Below, piece by piece: positions 1 through 8,737 of a DNA stretch of 64,000 nucleotides. Source of the DNA: Methanobacterium_C sp963845285 (GTDB taxonomy: Archaea; Methanobacteriota; Methanobacteria; Methanobacteriales; Methanobacteriaceae). The translations under genes were made by a program, and so were the position numbers. The notes under the pieces are model-generated. The model was given only the letters and a program-made list of their open reading frames with translations, was not told the DNA's origin and ran no database searches. Location: positions 1-64,000 of the forward strand of contig CAWJRO010000021.1 in NCBI GenBank assembly GCA_963845285.1, in the 5' to 3' direction. Position 1 is the first letter of the stretch, and each line of letters starts with the position of its first letter.

Positions 1-19
1 TGTTTAAAAATTGAAAATT

Positions 20-496
20 TCAAAACTTTTTTAATATGAATTCTGGAATTTTTTTATTCATTTCCCAGCAAATGCAGGTTCCGGGTTCTGATCGACATAT
101 TTCCATGTATTTCCCAGAGACCTTCGAGAGAATCAGAGGATTTTTAGGATATTTTGCAATGGCTTTTACAGCTTCTTCAGGTGTTAAATATTTTGCTTTG
201 CCTGTGTTAACCATTCCAATGGCAAGGTCGTCTAAAAATACGGATTCAGTATATTTTGAATCTTTATGGGCGGCCCTACATGCACGTTCTCCAACAGCAC
301 ATTTGTTTGATTTATAAATTAATTTTGAAGCAGTTTTTTGATCTATCAACCGTGATTCAAATGTTTTCATTTTTTTAACTATTTCCCTTTTAATTAAAGG
401 ACCTATAACTGGAATTTTAACAAATTTAATGCAATTATGGGTTAAAATAGCATTTTTAACTATTTTTCCTGTTGTATAATCTTTTAAAGTCGCCAA
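20..496 (-). CDS. Conserved hypothetical cysteine-containing protein
   Basis: A 158-residue protein of unknown function. The start is TTG at 496, preceded by AAGGTG at 5-nt spacing. It has no membrane segment or signal peptide. Cysteines lie near residue 21, in a central CAVGERAC group and near the C-terminus (EICRSEPGTCICWEM). This spacing could bind metal or an Fe-S cluster, but it matches no pattern I can name. The N-terminal third is lysine-rich. It is divergent from mtxX. I do not recognise the family. Confidence 0.7.
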   Translation of the reverse strand: MATLKDYTTGKIVKNAILTHNCIKFVKIPVIGPLIKREIVKKMKTFESRLIDQKTASKLIYKSNKCAVGERACRAAHKDSKYTESVFLDDLAIGMVNTGKAKYLTPEEAVKAIAKYPKNPLILSKVSGKYMEICRSEPGTCICWEMNKKIPEFILKKF

Positions 497-600
497 TTTA
501 ACACCTTACTTCCTAAAAATTCTTTTAATCCCCATTACTTCATAATACTTTTATCTAAAAAAATTCATATAAAAAACTTTTTATCCAAAGCTATTAAAAC

Positions 601-610
601 TTTATATATT
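601..610 (+). promoter_or_regulatory. TATA box of mtxX
   Basis: TTTATATATT lies 23 bp upstream of the mtxX start codon. Archaeal transcription usually begins about 25 bp downstream of the TATA box, so the mRNA would be leaderless or have a very short leader. The weak ribosome binding site (GATAGG) in front of the ATG fits this. Confidence 0.5.
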
Positions 611-632
611 AATAATTGGATCAAACGATAGG

Positions 633-1370
633 ATGAAAGTTGTTGCAGGAGTGGGCAAGAATAGAAGTATAATTGAAGCTTCACATAATGTGGACTTTGA
701 GGTTATACTAACAGAATCTGAAGATAAACTTGTTGATCTACTTTTAAACGGCTCTGTTGATGCCGCAGTCCGCGGTTCCCTTAGTGCCTCAAAAATAATG
801 GCTAAACTAAGAGTTAAATATCCAAATAAAATTTTAAGGGCCTCATTTCTGGATATGAATGGTCATAAATTCCTCCTGGCGCCTGTGGGCATTGATGAGG
901 GGGACAGTGTGTCCCAAAAAGTTCAGATAGTTGAAACTGGTGCTGAATTTTTACTTGAATTGGGAATAAAACCTCAAATAGCCATTCTTTCAGGAGGAAG
1001 AGCCCAAGATAAAGGTAGAAGCAGAAAAATAGATGATTCAATACGAGAAGGAGAGCTTGTTACTGCAATCACAAGAGATAAATATCCTGTGAAACATTAC
1101 TTTATATTAATAGAAGATGCATTAAAGGACGGTTCAAACTTTATATTGGCCCCAGATGGCATCACTGGAAACTTAATATTTCGAACCCTTGTTTTGGTTG
1201 GTGGAATGAAAAGTCATGGTGCTATAACATTAGGAATCGATGAAATATTTGTTGATACTTCAAGATCACAGAATGTAGAAGGGTATGTAAGGGCACTAAA
1301 CTTTTCGCATCACCTTGCAGAATTAAAAACCAAAAAAGGGTTTAAATTACCAAAAAATTTGGAAAAATAA
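633..1370 (+). CDS. mtxX: Methanogenesis marker protein 4, methyltransferase-related MtxX
   Basis: This 245-residue protein matches the MtxX/Mmp4 family, a marker found throughout methanogens and distantly related to phosphate acetyl/butyryltransferases. Its biochemical role is not settled; it has been linked to methyltransfer in methanogenesis by gene context. Visible traits are the N-terminal KVVAGVGKNRSI, the VDAAVRGSLSASK segment and the ILSGGRAQDKGRS stretch. The length is normal. It is followed by uppS after about 130 bp, an order common for information and lipid genes in Methanobacteriales. A real, intact gene. Confidence 0.9.
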   Translation: MKVVAGVGKNRSIIEASHNVDFEVILTESEDKLVDLLLNGSVDAAVRGSLSASKIMAKLRVKYPNKILRASFLDMNGHKFLLAPVGIDEGDSVSQKVQIVETGAEFLLELGIKPQIAILSGGRAQDKGRSRKIDDSIREGELVTAITRDKYPVKHYFILIEDALKDGSNFILAPDGITGNLIFRTLVLVGGMKSHGAITLGIDEIFVDTSRSQNVEGYVRALNFSHHLAELKTKKGFKLPKNLEK

Positions 1371-1502
1371 TTAAAATTTGCAAAAGATTAAATCAACAAT
1401 TCAAACGATTAAACTAATATTTTTAAAACGATTAAATTTAAAGAGGATGCTGCTTAAAATTAAGTTAGTAAGATGATTTAAATGAGGAGAAAGGAGTTGA
1501 AG

Positions 1503-2270
1503 ATGTCTATTTTAAAACCTATTTATGACCTATATGAGTGGTACATATCACGAAATCTCACCCCTGAGAACATGCCAAAACACGTGGCCATAATAATGGA
1601 TGGTAACAGGCGATTTTCAAAAATTCAGGGGAATATGAACGCTATAGATGGGCACAAACGGGGTATAAATACCCTTGAACGTGTTCTGGATTGGTGTGTT
1701 GATCTGGGAATAGAAATAGTTACTGTTTATGCTTTTTCCACCGAGAACTTCAAAAGATCTAAAGGTGAAGTGGAAGGTTTGATGCAACTTTTTAAGGAAA
1801 ATTTTGAAGGAATAGCAAAAAATGTGAAGATCCACAAAAATAAGGTTAGAATAAAGGCTGTGGGCCAACTTGAGCTTCTTCCAAATGACGTGAGGGAAGC
1901 AATAAAAGTTGCGGAAGATTCCACGGCTTCATACGACAAGCGGCTCGTGAATATTGCAATAGGATATGATGGACGTCTTGAAATAGTTGATGCCATAAAA
2001 AAGATTGTAATGGATGTTGAGGTGGGGAAACTCGATATTAATGATATCAACGAAAAGAGTGTAAGTTCAAATTTATACACTGCAGGTTTAGATGACCCCA
2101 ACCTCATAATAAGAACAAGCGGTGAAGAAAGACTCAGTGGGTTCCTTTTATGGCAATCATCCTATTCAGAACTTTACTTCTGCGATAGTTTGTGGCCTGA
2201 GTTAAGGAAAGTTGACTTTCTGAGGGCTTTAAGGTCTTACCAACAGAGAGACAGACGTTTTGGAATTTAG
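1503..2270 (+). CDS. uppS: Cis-prenyl transferase: (poly-cis) undecaprenyl diphosphate synthase, archaeal type
   Basis: It condenses isopentenyl diphosphate onto a prenyl diphosphate in cis to make the long polyprenyl carrier used for glycan export and N-glycosylation; archaeal enzymes often use geranylgeranyl diphosphate as primer. The signature IIMDGNRRFS, with the catalytic Asp near residue 33, lies near the N-terminus. The C-terminal signature RTSGEERLSGFLLWQSSYSE is complete. I place the start at ATG 1503 (255 residues) because AAGGAG ends 6 nt upstream; an ATG at 1482 would add seven residues but would overlap that ribosome binding site. Confidence 0.95.
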   Translation: MSILKPIYDLYEWYISRNLTPENMPKHVAIIMDGNRRFSKIQGNMNAIDGHKRGINTLERVLDWCVDLGIEIVTVYAFSTENFKRSKGEVEGLMQLFKENFEGIAKNVKIHKNKVRIKAVGQLELLPNDVREAIKVAEDSTASYDKRLVNIAIGYDGRLEIVDAIKKIVMDVEVGKLDINDINEKSVSSNLYTAGLDDPNLIIRTSGEERLSGFLLWQSSYSELYFCDSLWPELRKVDFLRALRSYQQRDRRFGI

Positions 2271-2407
2271 ATTTGGCCTGTTTTATTTAGTGTAATTATT
2301 TTTAATGTTAAGTAACTTTACATTCTCAACATTTTTAATTTCTTTAAACATAAAACTGTATTTTCAATTGGATGGATTTGATAAAAAAAATATCAAAGGG
2401 GATTGAA

Positions 2408-3166
2408 ATGATAGATGTACATTGCCATGTTGACTTTAAAGCATACAATAAAAATCGTGAAGACGTAATGCAGAGAGCAAAAGATAAATTAAATGGAATA
2501 GTAAATTCTGGCGCAAGTTTAGGTGGTAACAGGCGCACATTAGATTACATGAAACAGTATAAGGGATTTATGCATGCAAGTTTAGGTTTTCATCCTGTAA
2601 ATGCTTCAAAGGCGGATTCTAAAATTATTAAACAGGTGTTTGAAGAGATAACTGAAAATATTGATGAAGCTGTTGCATTAGGTGAGAGTGGGCTTGATTT
2701 TCATGAGGTAACTGATGAAAGAGGAAGGCGTAGACAGTTGAAGGTTTTTGAATTATTCATAGAAATGGCAGTTGAATATGAAATGCCTCTGGTTCTTCAT
2801 GTAAGGGATGCTGAAAAGAAAGCTTTTGAAATGGTTAAAAAACACTCCTCAATTCCAGATGTGGTGTTTCACTGCTATGGGGGAGACCTTGAGACTGCCC
2901 AGAAAATCGTTGAGGAAGGATATTACCTCTCATTTTCAACTATATTAAGCTTTTCAGACCATCATAAAAACTTAGTGACAGATCTGCCCCTCTCAAATAT
3001 GCTCACAGAAACTGACAGCCCGTATCTGTCCCCCTTTAAGGGAAAAAGAAATGAACCTGCATTTGTTGAGGAAGTTGTAAAGACTTTGGCGGATGTAAAG
3101 TCAATTTCACTTCGAGAAGTTGATAAAGTAACAGAAAGAAATGCTAAAAAAATATTTGGGATTTAA
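2408..3166 (+). CDS. TatD-family metal-dependent hydrolase (putative nuclease)
   Basis: This 252-residue TIM-barrel amidohydrolase-superfamily protein is probably a metal-dependent hydrolase or DNase. The metal motif HxH is at residues 5-7 (MIDVHCHVDF). A later LHVRDAE supplies a metal histidine, VFHCYGG another, and TETDSPYLSP the family's terminal Asp region. Start chosen at ATG 2408 behind GGGGAT; the longer frame from 2372 would only add residues before the conserved HxH. The family's substrate in archaea is not established. It follows uppS in the same direction. Confidence 0.88.
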   Translation: MIDVHCHVDFKAYNKNREDVMQRAKDKLNGIVNSGASLGGNRRTLDYMKQYKGFMHASLGFHPVNASKADSKIIKQVFEEITENIDEAVALGESGLDFHEVTDERGRRRQLKVFELFIEMAVEYEMPLVLHVRDAEKKAFEMVKKHSSIPDVVFHCYGGDLETAQKIVEEGYYLSFSTILSFSDHHKNLVTDLPLSNMLTETDSPYLSPFKGKRNEPAFVEEVVKTLADVKSISLREVDKVTERNAKKIFGI

Positions 3167-3506
3167 AGAATTAATTTAATAATATAACTAAAAAAGAGGA
3201 TTAATAAGAGATTCAATTATATTAATAGTACTAAATTGGATTCAAATAATAAAGAATTTTTATTAACCTTTATTTACTGTTGGTATTAGGTTTGGAAATA
3301 GTTTTATGATATTTATTAATGAGTTAATTGATTTATTAATGGCCAATAATTATCTTAAATGGCGTATTTGTTTATGATAACTAAATTATAACTTTTAATA
3401 TTATTAATTTTTAGAGGTTTTTAGAAATTCTCAATAATATATTAATTGTATTATATGAAATTCAATTATTCATTGAATTCAGTTAGTTTCACTTGAGAAT
3501 CTCTTT
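3167..3506. other. Intergenic AT-rich region between convergent genes
   Basis: A 340-bp stretch between the TatD-like gene and the convergent carboxymuconolactone decarboxylase-like gene. No credible ORF. An inverted repeat, ATTCAAT and ATTGAAT separated by 5 nt, lies near 3461-3480 and may act as a bidirectional transcription stop, but without a strong T tract this is weak. Confidence 0.4.
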
Positions 3507-3890
3507 TTATAATTTTTCTTCATCTAACTTTTTGAAAACTTCTTTAGCTGCTTTTATACCATTTATAGCTGCAGGAAAACCTGCATAAGCCACCATTTGG
3601 ATTATTACTTCGACTATTTCTTCACGACTGCAGCCAACGTTTAAGGCCCCTTCTATATGATCCCTTAATTGGGGGTCTGCATTGCCCATGGCTGTCAAAG
3701 CTGCAACTGTTGCAATCTCCCGAGATTTCAGATCGAGACCTGGGCGTGTGTATATTTCTCCATAAGCAAATTCAACCACGAAACGCCCAAGATCTGGTGC
3801 TATATCCTTTAAATTTTCTATAAGCGCCTTGCTTGCATCTGGATGTATTGCATCAATCATTTTTTTTCCTTTCGTGTCTTTATTGTCCAT
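3507..3890 (-). CDS. Carboxymuconolactone decarboxylase-family protein (AhpD-like fold)
   Basis: A 127-residue protein of the CMD family, which includes decarboxylases and AhpD-type peroxidase helpers. The core helical segment LKSREIATVAALTAMGNADPQLRDH and the GCSREEIVEVIIQMVAYAGFPAA segment are typical. A single Cys sits in GCSREE rather than the paired CxxC of AhpD, so peroxidase activity is doubtful. In methanogens these proteins are common with unknown substrates. An insertion sequence begins only 54 bp upstream of the start codon and may have replaced its promoter. Confidence 0.85.
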   Translation of the reverse strand: MDNKDTKGKKMIDAIHPDASKALIENLKDIAPDLGRFVVEFAYGEIYTRPGLDLKSREIATVAALTAMGNADPQLRDHIEGALNVGCSREEIVEVIIQMVAYAGFPAAINGIKAAKEVFKKLDEEKL

Positions 3891-3944
3891 ATTTTTATCC
3901 TTCTTATCTTTTATTTGCTTTAATCAGATAAAAATTTTAATTTA

Positions 3945-5445
3945 TGCTTCAGTCTAAAATGTTACTGTTTTTTTGTTTCTTTGGATCCATCGATATTGAG
4001 TAAGATTCAAATGTATTTCCAATCCTTTATCCGTTCCAAACCTTCTTTTTAAGAATTTAGGCAATGTAATGCCAAAATAACGTTCTAACTTGTTGTTAAT
4101 TGAAGGGATATCGTCAAAAGTTATATGGTTGATTGCTTTTTCAAGTTTTTTCTTTAATTTGTTGAGAAATTTTCCTATTATGGGCGATAAATGTTTTATA
4201 TTGTTAAATAGTATGTTAAATCTTGTTCTAGCTTTTTTAGCTGTGTCTGCTTTGAATATCTTAGATATTCTTTCTATGATTTTTTCCCATTCCTTCTGTT
4301 CACTCTTTAATTCTCGCAATTCTATTTTTAATAACTTTATTTCTTTAACTGTTTCATTTTTTCTCTTTGTTTTATGTATACACTTCAATTTGTTTGTTTT
4401 TTCTTGTATCTTATTTTGTTTGTTTTTTATTTTGCGTCTTATTTTATTTTGCGTTTTTATTACATCTGTCATTAAGTTATGCATTATGTGGAAGGTGCAC
4501 AATTGGTGTTTAGTTTTTAAATCCTCTATTAACTGGTCATAAGCTGAATAACCATCGGTTACAATTGTTTTCTTTTGTTTATCTTTTAAACTTGTGTTTA
4601 AGAACTTTTCAACCGTTTTCGTTTTGAATTCTTTGACTAAACATTGGTTTAATATTATGTTGGTATTTACATCTAATAAAGTTAATCTGGCCCTACTTTC
4701 ACCGTTAACACTGGGAAACTGCTCATCATAACTATAAACACCACTTAACTCCTCATTTGAATATTTTAACTTGTCTTTGATTTTACTTTCATAGTGATTT
4801 TTATAAGCTTCAATTTTATGGTTTAAAATTGTTTGTCTACACGGTTTACAACCATATTTACTTTCTATTTCCTCTGAAATCTTCTCTAAAGAAGAATAAT
4901 CTATTAGTAATAGTTCAACTGGTTCATATCTAATTTTATGAGCATAATTAGAGTTTTTCGGGACAATTTTTTTCAAATCAGTTTCAAAAAAATTATCACA
5001 TTTTTTATTCAAGCACCGATATTTTTGGATTTTAACAGGTTTATTCCGGTTAATAAAACGTGTACGACGACCATTTTTAATAGATTCTCCATTACAGATA
5101 GGACAACAGGTATCTTCTTCATAGAAAACCAAATTCAATGGTTTTCCCACTATCGTTTCCAAAGCAGTCCAAAACTCATAATCCTTCTGATTTGAAACAT
5201 AAAACTCATAATCTTCTTCAATTTCTAAAAATTTAAATACTTCTTCAACATATACTTTATTGTGCGATATTTTGACGTTATTTTGGTACATAACTAATAA
5301 ATATCGCACTAATACCTATTATATTTTACTAAACAACTCTAATAAGCTAAATATAAATAATTATGAGACAAAAAATCCATCAGGAAACATATACAAGGAT
5401 TCATTAACCAATAATGTCTTACCAGTAACATTTTAGACAGAAGCA
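3945..5445 (-). mobile_element. Complete insertion sequence, about 1.5 kb
   Basis: One transposase ORF is bounded by 23-bp terminal inverted repeats at 3945-3967 and 5423-5445 that match at 22 of 23 positions (outer TGCTTC, inner TCTAAAATGTTACTG). The 5-bp direct repeat ATTTA flanks it at 3940-3944 and 5446-5450, consistent with a target-site duplication, although AT-richness makes a 5-bp match alone weak. Intact ends and ORF suggest a recent, possibly active insertion. The ISfinder family is not assigned from sequence alone. Confidence 0.88.
3954..5309 (-). CDS. DDE transposase with N-terminal zinc ribbon
   Basis: A 451-residue transposase. An N-terminal zinc ribbon (CPICNG, then CLNKKC) is followed by a catalytic core with likely acidic residues in YSYDEQFPS, IVTDGYSAYD and NNKLERYFG, separated by a lysine-rich coiled-coil insertion, a layout like MULE/IS256-type DDE enzymes. 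The first codon may be GTG 5309 or ATG 5291. The stop codon lies inside the left inverted repeat, so coding extends to the element's edge. Confidence 0.88.
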   Translation of the reverse strand: MRYLLVMYQNNVKISHNKVYVEEVFKFLEIEEDYEFYVSNQKDYEFWTALETIVGKPLNLVFYEEDTCCPICNGESIKNGRRTRFINRNKPVKIQKYRCLNKKCDNFFETDLKKIVPKNSNYAHKIRYEPVELLLIDYSSLEKISEEIESKYGCKPCRQTILNHKIEAYKNHYESKIKDKLKYSNEELSGVYSYDEQFPSVNGESRARLTLLDVNTNIILNQCLVKEFKTKTVEKFLNTSLKDKQKKTIVTDGYSAYDQLIEDLKTKHQLCTFHIMHNLMTDVIKTQNKIRRKIKNKQNKIQEKTNKLKCIHKTKRKNETVKEIKLLKIELRELKSEQKEWEKIIERISKIFKADTAKKARTRFNILFNNIKHLSPIIGKFLNKLKKKLEKAINHITFDDIPSINNKLERYFGITLPKFLKRRFGTDKGLEIHLNLTQYRWIQRNKKTVTF

Positions 5446-5656
5446 ATTTATTTAATATTACTTAAAATAATTCAGAATAATAAGATTATCCAATGATTAA
5501 AGCAGATAACAAATCTTAAGATTATTATTTCTATTTTTACTTAAATCTTTTTTAAACTAAATCCTTAATTAAAAGTGACCCCCCTTGTTAAGAAACGATT
5601 GGGGAAATGCTTTTAAATCCTGCTTTTAAAATATATATTAATTTGAGGTTTATAAT

Positions 5657-6328
5657 ATGAAACTACATAATAAGAAACCACATGTCATATTAAACTCTGC
5701 AATGACTCTTGACGGGAAGATCGCAACCAAAACAGGCAGTTCAGAGATTTCAGGAAAGGAAGATCTTATACGTGTTCATGAACTCAGAAAAGAGGTTGAT
5801 GCCATAATGGTTGGGATAAATACAGTTCTTGCAGATGATCCGAGGTTAACTATTCATAAAATTCCTGCAGAACCATCGGATAACCCGGTTAGAATTGTTG
5901 TGGATAGCATGGCGAGAACTCCCCCCGAATCAAGAATTTTGAACGACGATGCCCCTACCATAATCGCAATATCAAAAATTACAGATTCTGAAAATGTTGA
6001 AAAATTGAAAAAAAGTGCTGAAAACGTTGATATAATTATATGCGGTAAAAATAGAGTTGATTTAAGATGTTTAATGGAAAAAATTGCCCAAAAAGGCATA
6101 AAAACCTTGATGTTGGAGGGAGGTTCAACTTTAAATTATTCTATGCTCATTGAAGGTCTTGTGGATGAAGTCAGGATTTGTATAGCTCCTATGATTGCAG
6201 GAGGTGTTCATTCTAAAACACTTGCAGACGGGAAAGGTGTTGACTTTATGAAAGATGCCGTTCATTTAACGCTTAAAAAAAGTTATAAATTAGGAAATGA
6301 TTTTATAATGGAATATGATGTGGTTTAG
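5657..6328 (+). CDS. arfC: 2,5-diamino-6-ribosylamino-4(3H)-pyrimidinone 5'-phosphate reductase
   Basis: A 223-residue RibD C-terminal (dihydrofolate-reductase-like) protein. It reduces the ribosyl side chain to ribityl in archaeal riboflavin and F420 biosynthesis, using NAD(P)H. Family landmarks are SAMTLDGKIATKTG near the N-terminus, VDAIMVGINTVLADDPRLT, and LMLEGGSTLNYSML for nucleotide binding. The length is that of the archaeal stand-alone reductase without a deaminase domain. A TATA-like ATATATATT lies just upstream. No riboswitch is visible here, unlike ribB. Confidence 0.92.
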   Translation: MKLHNKKPHVILNSAMTLDGKIATKTGSSEISGKEDLIRVHELRKEVDAIMVGINTVLADDPRLTIHKIPAEPSDNPVRIVVDSMARTPPESRILNDDAPTIIAISKITDSENVEKLKKSAENVDIIICGKNRVDLRCLMEKIAQKGIKTLMLEGGSTLNYSMLIEGLVDEVRICIAPMIAGGVHSKTLADGKGVDFMKDAVHLTLKKSYKLGNDFIMEYDVV

Positions 6329-6336
6329 TTGACTTC

Positions 6337-6489
6337 TTACTTTTTTATTAAGAAATAGAAACCTAAGATAAATAGTCCAATTGCAACAACCCATATTAAT
6401 ATGTCAAAGAATTGGGGTACAGCTTACTTGACAACAATTATCAAAAGAGCCACTATGATATAGCATATCCCTCAAATTTTATCGCTCAT
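6337..6489 (-). pseudogene. Decayed small membrane protein
   Basis: In one continuous minus-strand frame from ATG 6489 to a TAA at 6337 the sequence reads as a two-helix hydrophobic peptide (ICYIIVALLIIVV and ILIWVVAIGLFILGFYFLIKK), interrupted by an in-frame TGA after codon 5 and a TAA after codon 21. The helices remain in one frame, so this looks like a gene killed by point mutations. The protein family is not recognised. The rest of the gap up to 6746 holds nothing evident. Confidence 0.55.
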
Positions 6490-6746
6490 TATACATTCAC
6501 TCCATTTAAGTCTTTTTCAAGTTCTTTTTTTCATTAATGTTGATAGTTTTCTTTTATTTTATTTTTTTGGATTAAATTTTCTAAAAAGTAAATAATTGAG
6601 ATATAAAAATGAATTAAAATAGCAGGATTTAAATTAAACTAATTTGAGGCGTAATTCTTTAAATTTAGAAAAAAATGATTAAAATTCAAATAATTGAATA
6701 GTTAAAAATAATTAAGGTTATTTTCAAACAGCATTTGTTAGTTTTT

Positions 6747-7415
6747 TTAGAGTATGCCCTTATTTTTCAGTATTCTTTGTGGATTATCTTTTAAAGCTTT
6801 TTCAATTTCTTTTTTAGGTAATCCTGCTCCTGAAGCTACTTTATAAGCAGTTTCGTAGGATATCAGGTCTTCTGGCATGTGGGTGTCAGTATCCACCACA
6901 AGATTTGCTCCAACTTCTAGAGCAACCTGAGCAACGTGACCATTTCCAAGGCAATGTCCCCTTCTTGAACTTATCTCAAGAGCAACATCATTTTCTTTGG
7001 CTATTTCAGCTTCTTCAACTGTTATAAGTCCCGGATGTGCTAATATATCAACTTCTGGGCAGTTAACAGCTTTCCAATTGGTGCCTTCAATTACTGGCTC
7101 CACTATGGTTTCGCCGTGCACAACTATGATCTCGGCCCCTAAGTTTCTGGCCTGATCTGCGAGTTTATCAATTATTTCAGCGGGAGCGTGGGTTATTTCA
7201 GCCCCTGGAACAATCTCTATGTCCCAGTTGTCCCTTATGTCAAGTACTGCTTTTATTATATTTCCAATGCAGTCTATGTTGGATGCATCAACATGGTCGG
7301 TAATTGCAACGGCCCGGTGGTTCAGCACATATGCTCGTCTTGCAATTTCAGATGGTAATAATTCTCCATCGCTGAATATACTGTGTGTATGGAGATCAAT
7401 TCTTTTGGTTATAAT
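6747..7415 (-). CDS. PHP-domain phosphoesterase, probable ATT start
   Basis: A PHP-family metal-dependent phosphoesterase of about 222 residues. The first metal motif DLHTHS is followed by AITDHVD, VVHGE, DILAHPG and VVDTDTHMPEDL, giving a full PHP metal-site set. No ATG, GTG or TTG occurs in frame upstream of the HTH motif: the frame is open only back to a TAA and contains ATT at 7415, with GGGGGA 4 nt before it. A GTG at 7328 would delete the essential motif. I infer an ATT start. The substrate is unknown. Confidence 0.85.
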   Translation of the reverse strand: MITKRIDLHTHSIFSDGELLPSEIARRAYVLNHRAVAITDHVDASNIDCIGNIIKAVLDIRDNWDIEIVPGAEITHAPAEIIDKLADQARNLGAEIIVVHGETIVEPVIEGTNWKAVNCPEVDILAHPGLITVEEAEIAKENDVALEISSRRGHCLGNGHVAQVALEVGANLVVDTDTHMPEDLISYETAYKVASGAGLPKKEIEKALKDNPQRILKNKGIL

Positions 7416-7492
7416 GGAGTCCCCCTTTGCTTTGATACATTATTTATGGTTATAGAGCATATTAAATATACTGATAAAATAAAAGTGATACC

Positions 7493-8503
7493 ATGAAATG
7501 TTCTGTTTTTGCTCCCTCACATATAACGGGTTTTTTTGAAATAATAAACAATCCAAACCCATTAAAAATGGGATCAAGAGGTGCAGGAGTTGCACTTAAT
7601 GCTGGAGTCACCACTGATGTGGAGATAACTGAAGGCAGTGGAATTATTGTCAAAATAAACGGTAAAAAAGACCCTAAAAATGCTTCAATAACATATAAAA
7701 CTCTTGATTTAATAAAAAAACAATTTATTGATCGGTTTAATATTGATGATAATATTAATCCACATATTAAATTGAGTAACAAAGAATTAAACGATAGAAA
7801 TGGACTAAATAATGGATTAGATAATAAAAATGACTTTGATGAAAAAATAGATGAACTCTTTACTGATAAAAAAATAAGCATAGAACACAAGGTAAAAATT
7901 CCAATAGGTGCTGGTTTCGGAACTTCTGCAGCATTTGCCCTTGGAACTTCCATTGGGATCGCAAAAACTATTGATATACCGATAACATATAACAAAGCAG
8001 CTTCGATCGCTCATCTTGCGGAACTAGAGATGGGTAGTGGTCTTGGGGATGTAATAGCGGAAATCTGTGGAGGTATTGTTTTGAGGCTTAAAGAGGGAGC
8101 TCCTGGTGTTGGTAATGTTGATAAAATAATTTTGAATGGTTCAGACAGTGAAAACAATCTTTTTGTTGTAGCAAAGAGTCTTGGTGAAATTGAAACATCA
8201 AGCATAATAAATGATCCCTCTTACAAGAAAAAGATAAATCAAACAGGAAAAAATCTTCTTTTTGAGCTTTTAAAAAACCCAAGTCCCGAGTTTTTCATGA
8301 AATTATCGAGAAAATTTTCAGAGGAAACCCAACTTATGAACGATGAGGTTTTAGAAGTTGTTAATGTACTTCAAGATGAAACACTTGGTGCTTCAATGGC
8401 AATGCTTGGAAATACGGCATTTGCAATATCAAAAAGTCCTGATACAAGTGTTGAAGGAGCTTTAGTTTCTAAAATTGATTCTTGCGGTTGCAGGTTTGTA
8501 TAA
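7493..8503 (+). CDS. Pantoate kinase (GHMP family)
   Basis: A 336-residue GHMP-family kinase matching archaeal pantoate kinase, which phosphorylates pantoate to 4-phosphopantoate for coenzyme A synthesis; archaea use this route instead of bacterial pantothenate synthetase and kinase. Visible are the N-terminal VFAPSHITGFFEI, the ATP-binding glycine loop IPIGAGFGTSAAFALG, and GSGLGDVIAEICGGIVLR. A low-complexity Asn/Asp/Lys-rich insertion at about residues 80-125 precedes the ATP loop and lengthens the protein. Divergent from the PHP gene. Confidence 0.9.
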   Translation: MKCSVFAPSHITGFFEIINNPNPLKMGSRGAGVALNAGVTTDVEITEGSGIIVKINGKKDPKNASITYKTLDLIKKQFIDRFNIDDNINPHIKLSNKELNDRNGLNNGLDNKNDFDEKIDELFTDKKISIEHKVKIPIGAGFGTSAAFALGTSIGIAKTIDIPITYNKAASIAHLAELEMGSGLGDVIAEICGGIVLRLKEGAPGVGNVDKIILNGSDSENNLFVVAKSLGEIETSSIINDPSYKKKINQTGKNLLFELLKNPSPEFFMKLSRKFSEETQLMNDEVLEVVNVLQDETLGASMAMLGNTAFAISKSPDTSVEGALVSKIDSCGCRFV

Positions 8504-8572
8504 ACCAATAGAGCAATCTGTACAAAAAAAATAGTAAATGAAAATTTAATGTAAATTTTATTTATTAATTGA

Positions 8573-8679
8573 GAGGCTGACCCATAATTATTCGTAACAT
8601 ATATAATTTTGTTTATTTTTGAATTTAAAGCGTTGTTTATCCTTATTTTTTTGTAGATTTTGGATTATGGGACAGCCTC
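8573..8679. repeat. MITE-like palindromic repeat, copy 1 (intact)
   Basis: A 107-bp non-coding element with terminal inverted repeats (GAGGCTGACCCATAAT against GAGGCTGTCCCATAAT, 15 of 16) flanked by the direct repeat TTGA at 8569-8572 and 8680-8683. Its first 19 bases are identical to the left end of the IS1182-type element at 60781, suggesting mobilisation by a transposase of that group. Related copies are at 44863, 45090 and 49338, with decayed ones at 20427 and 55809. Confidence 0.85.
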
Positions 8680-8737
8680 TTGAATCTAATTTCATTTAAT
8701 TTTTTTATCTTCTACTAATTATTCAGATTTTAAATAA

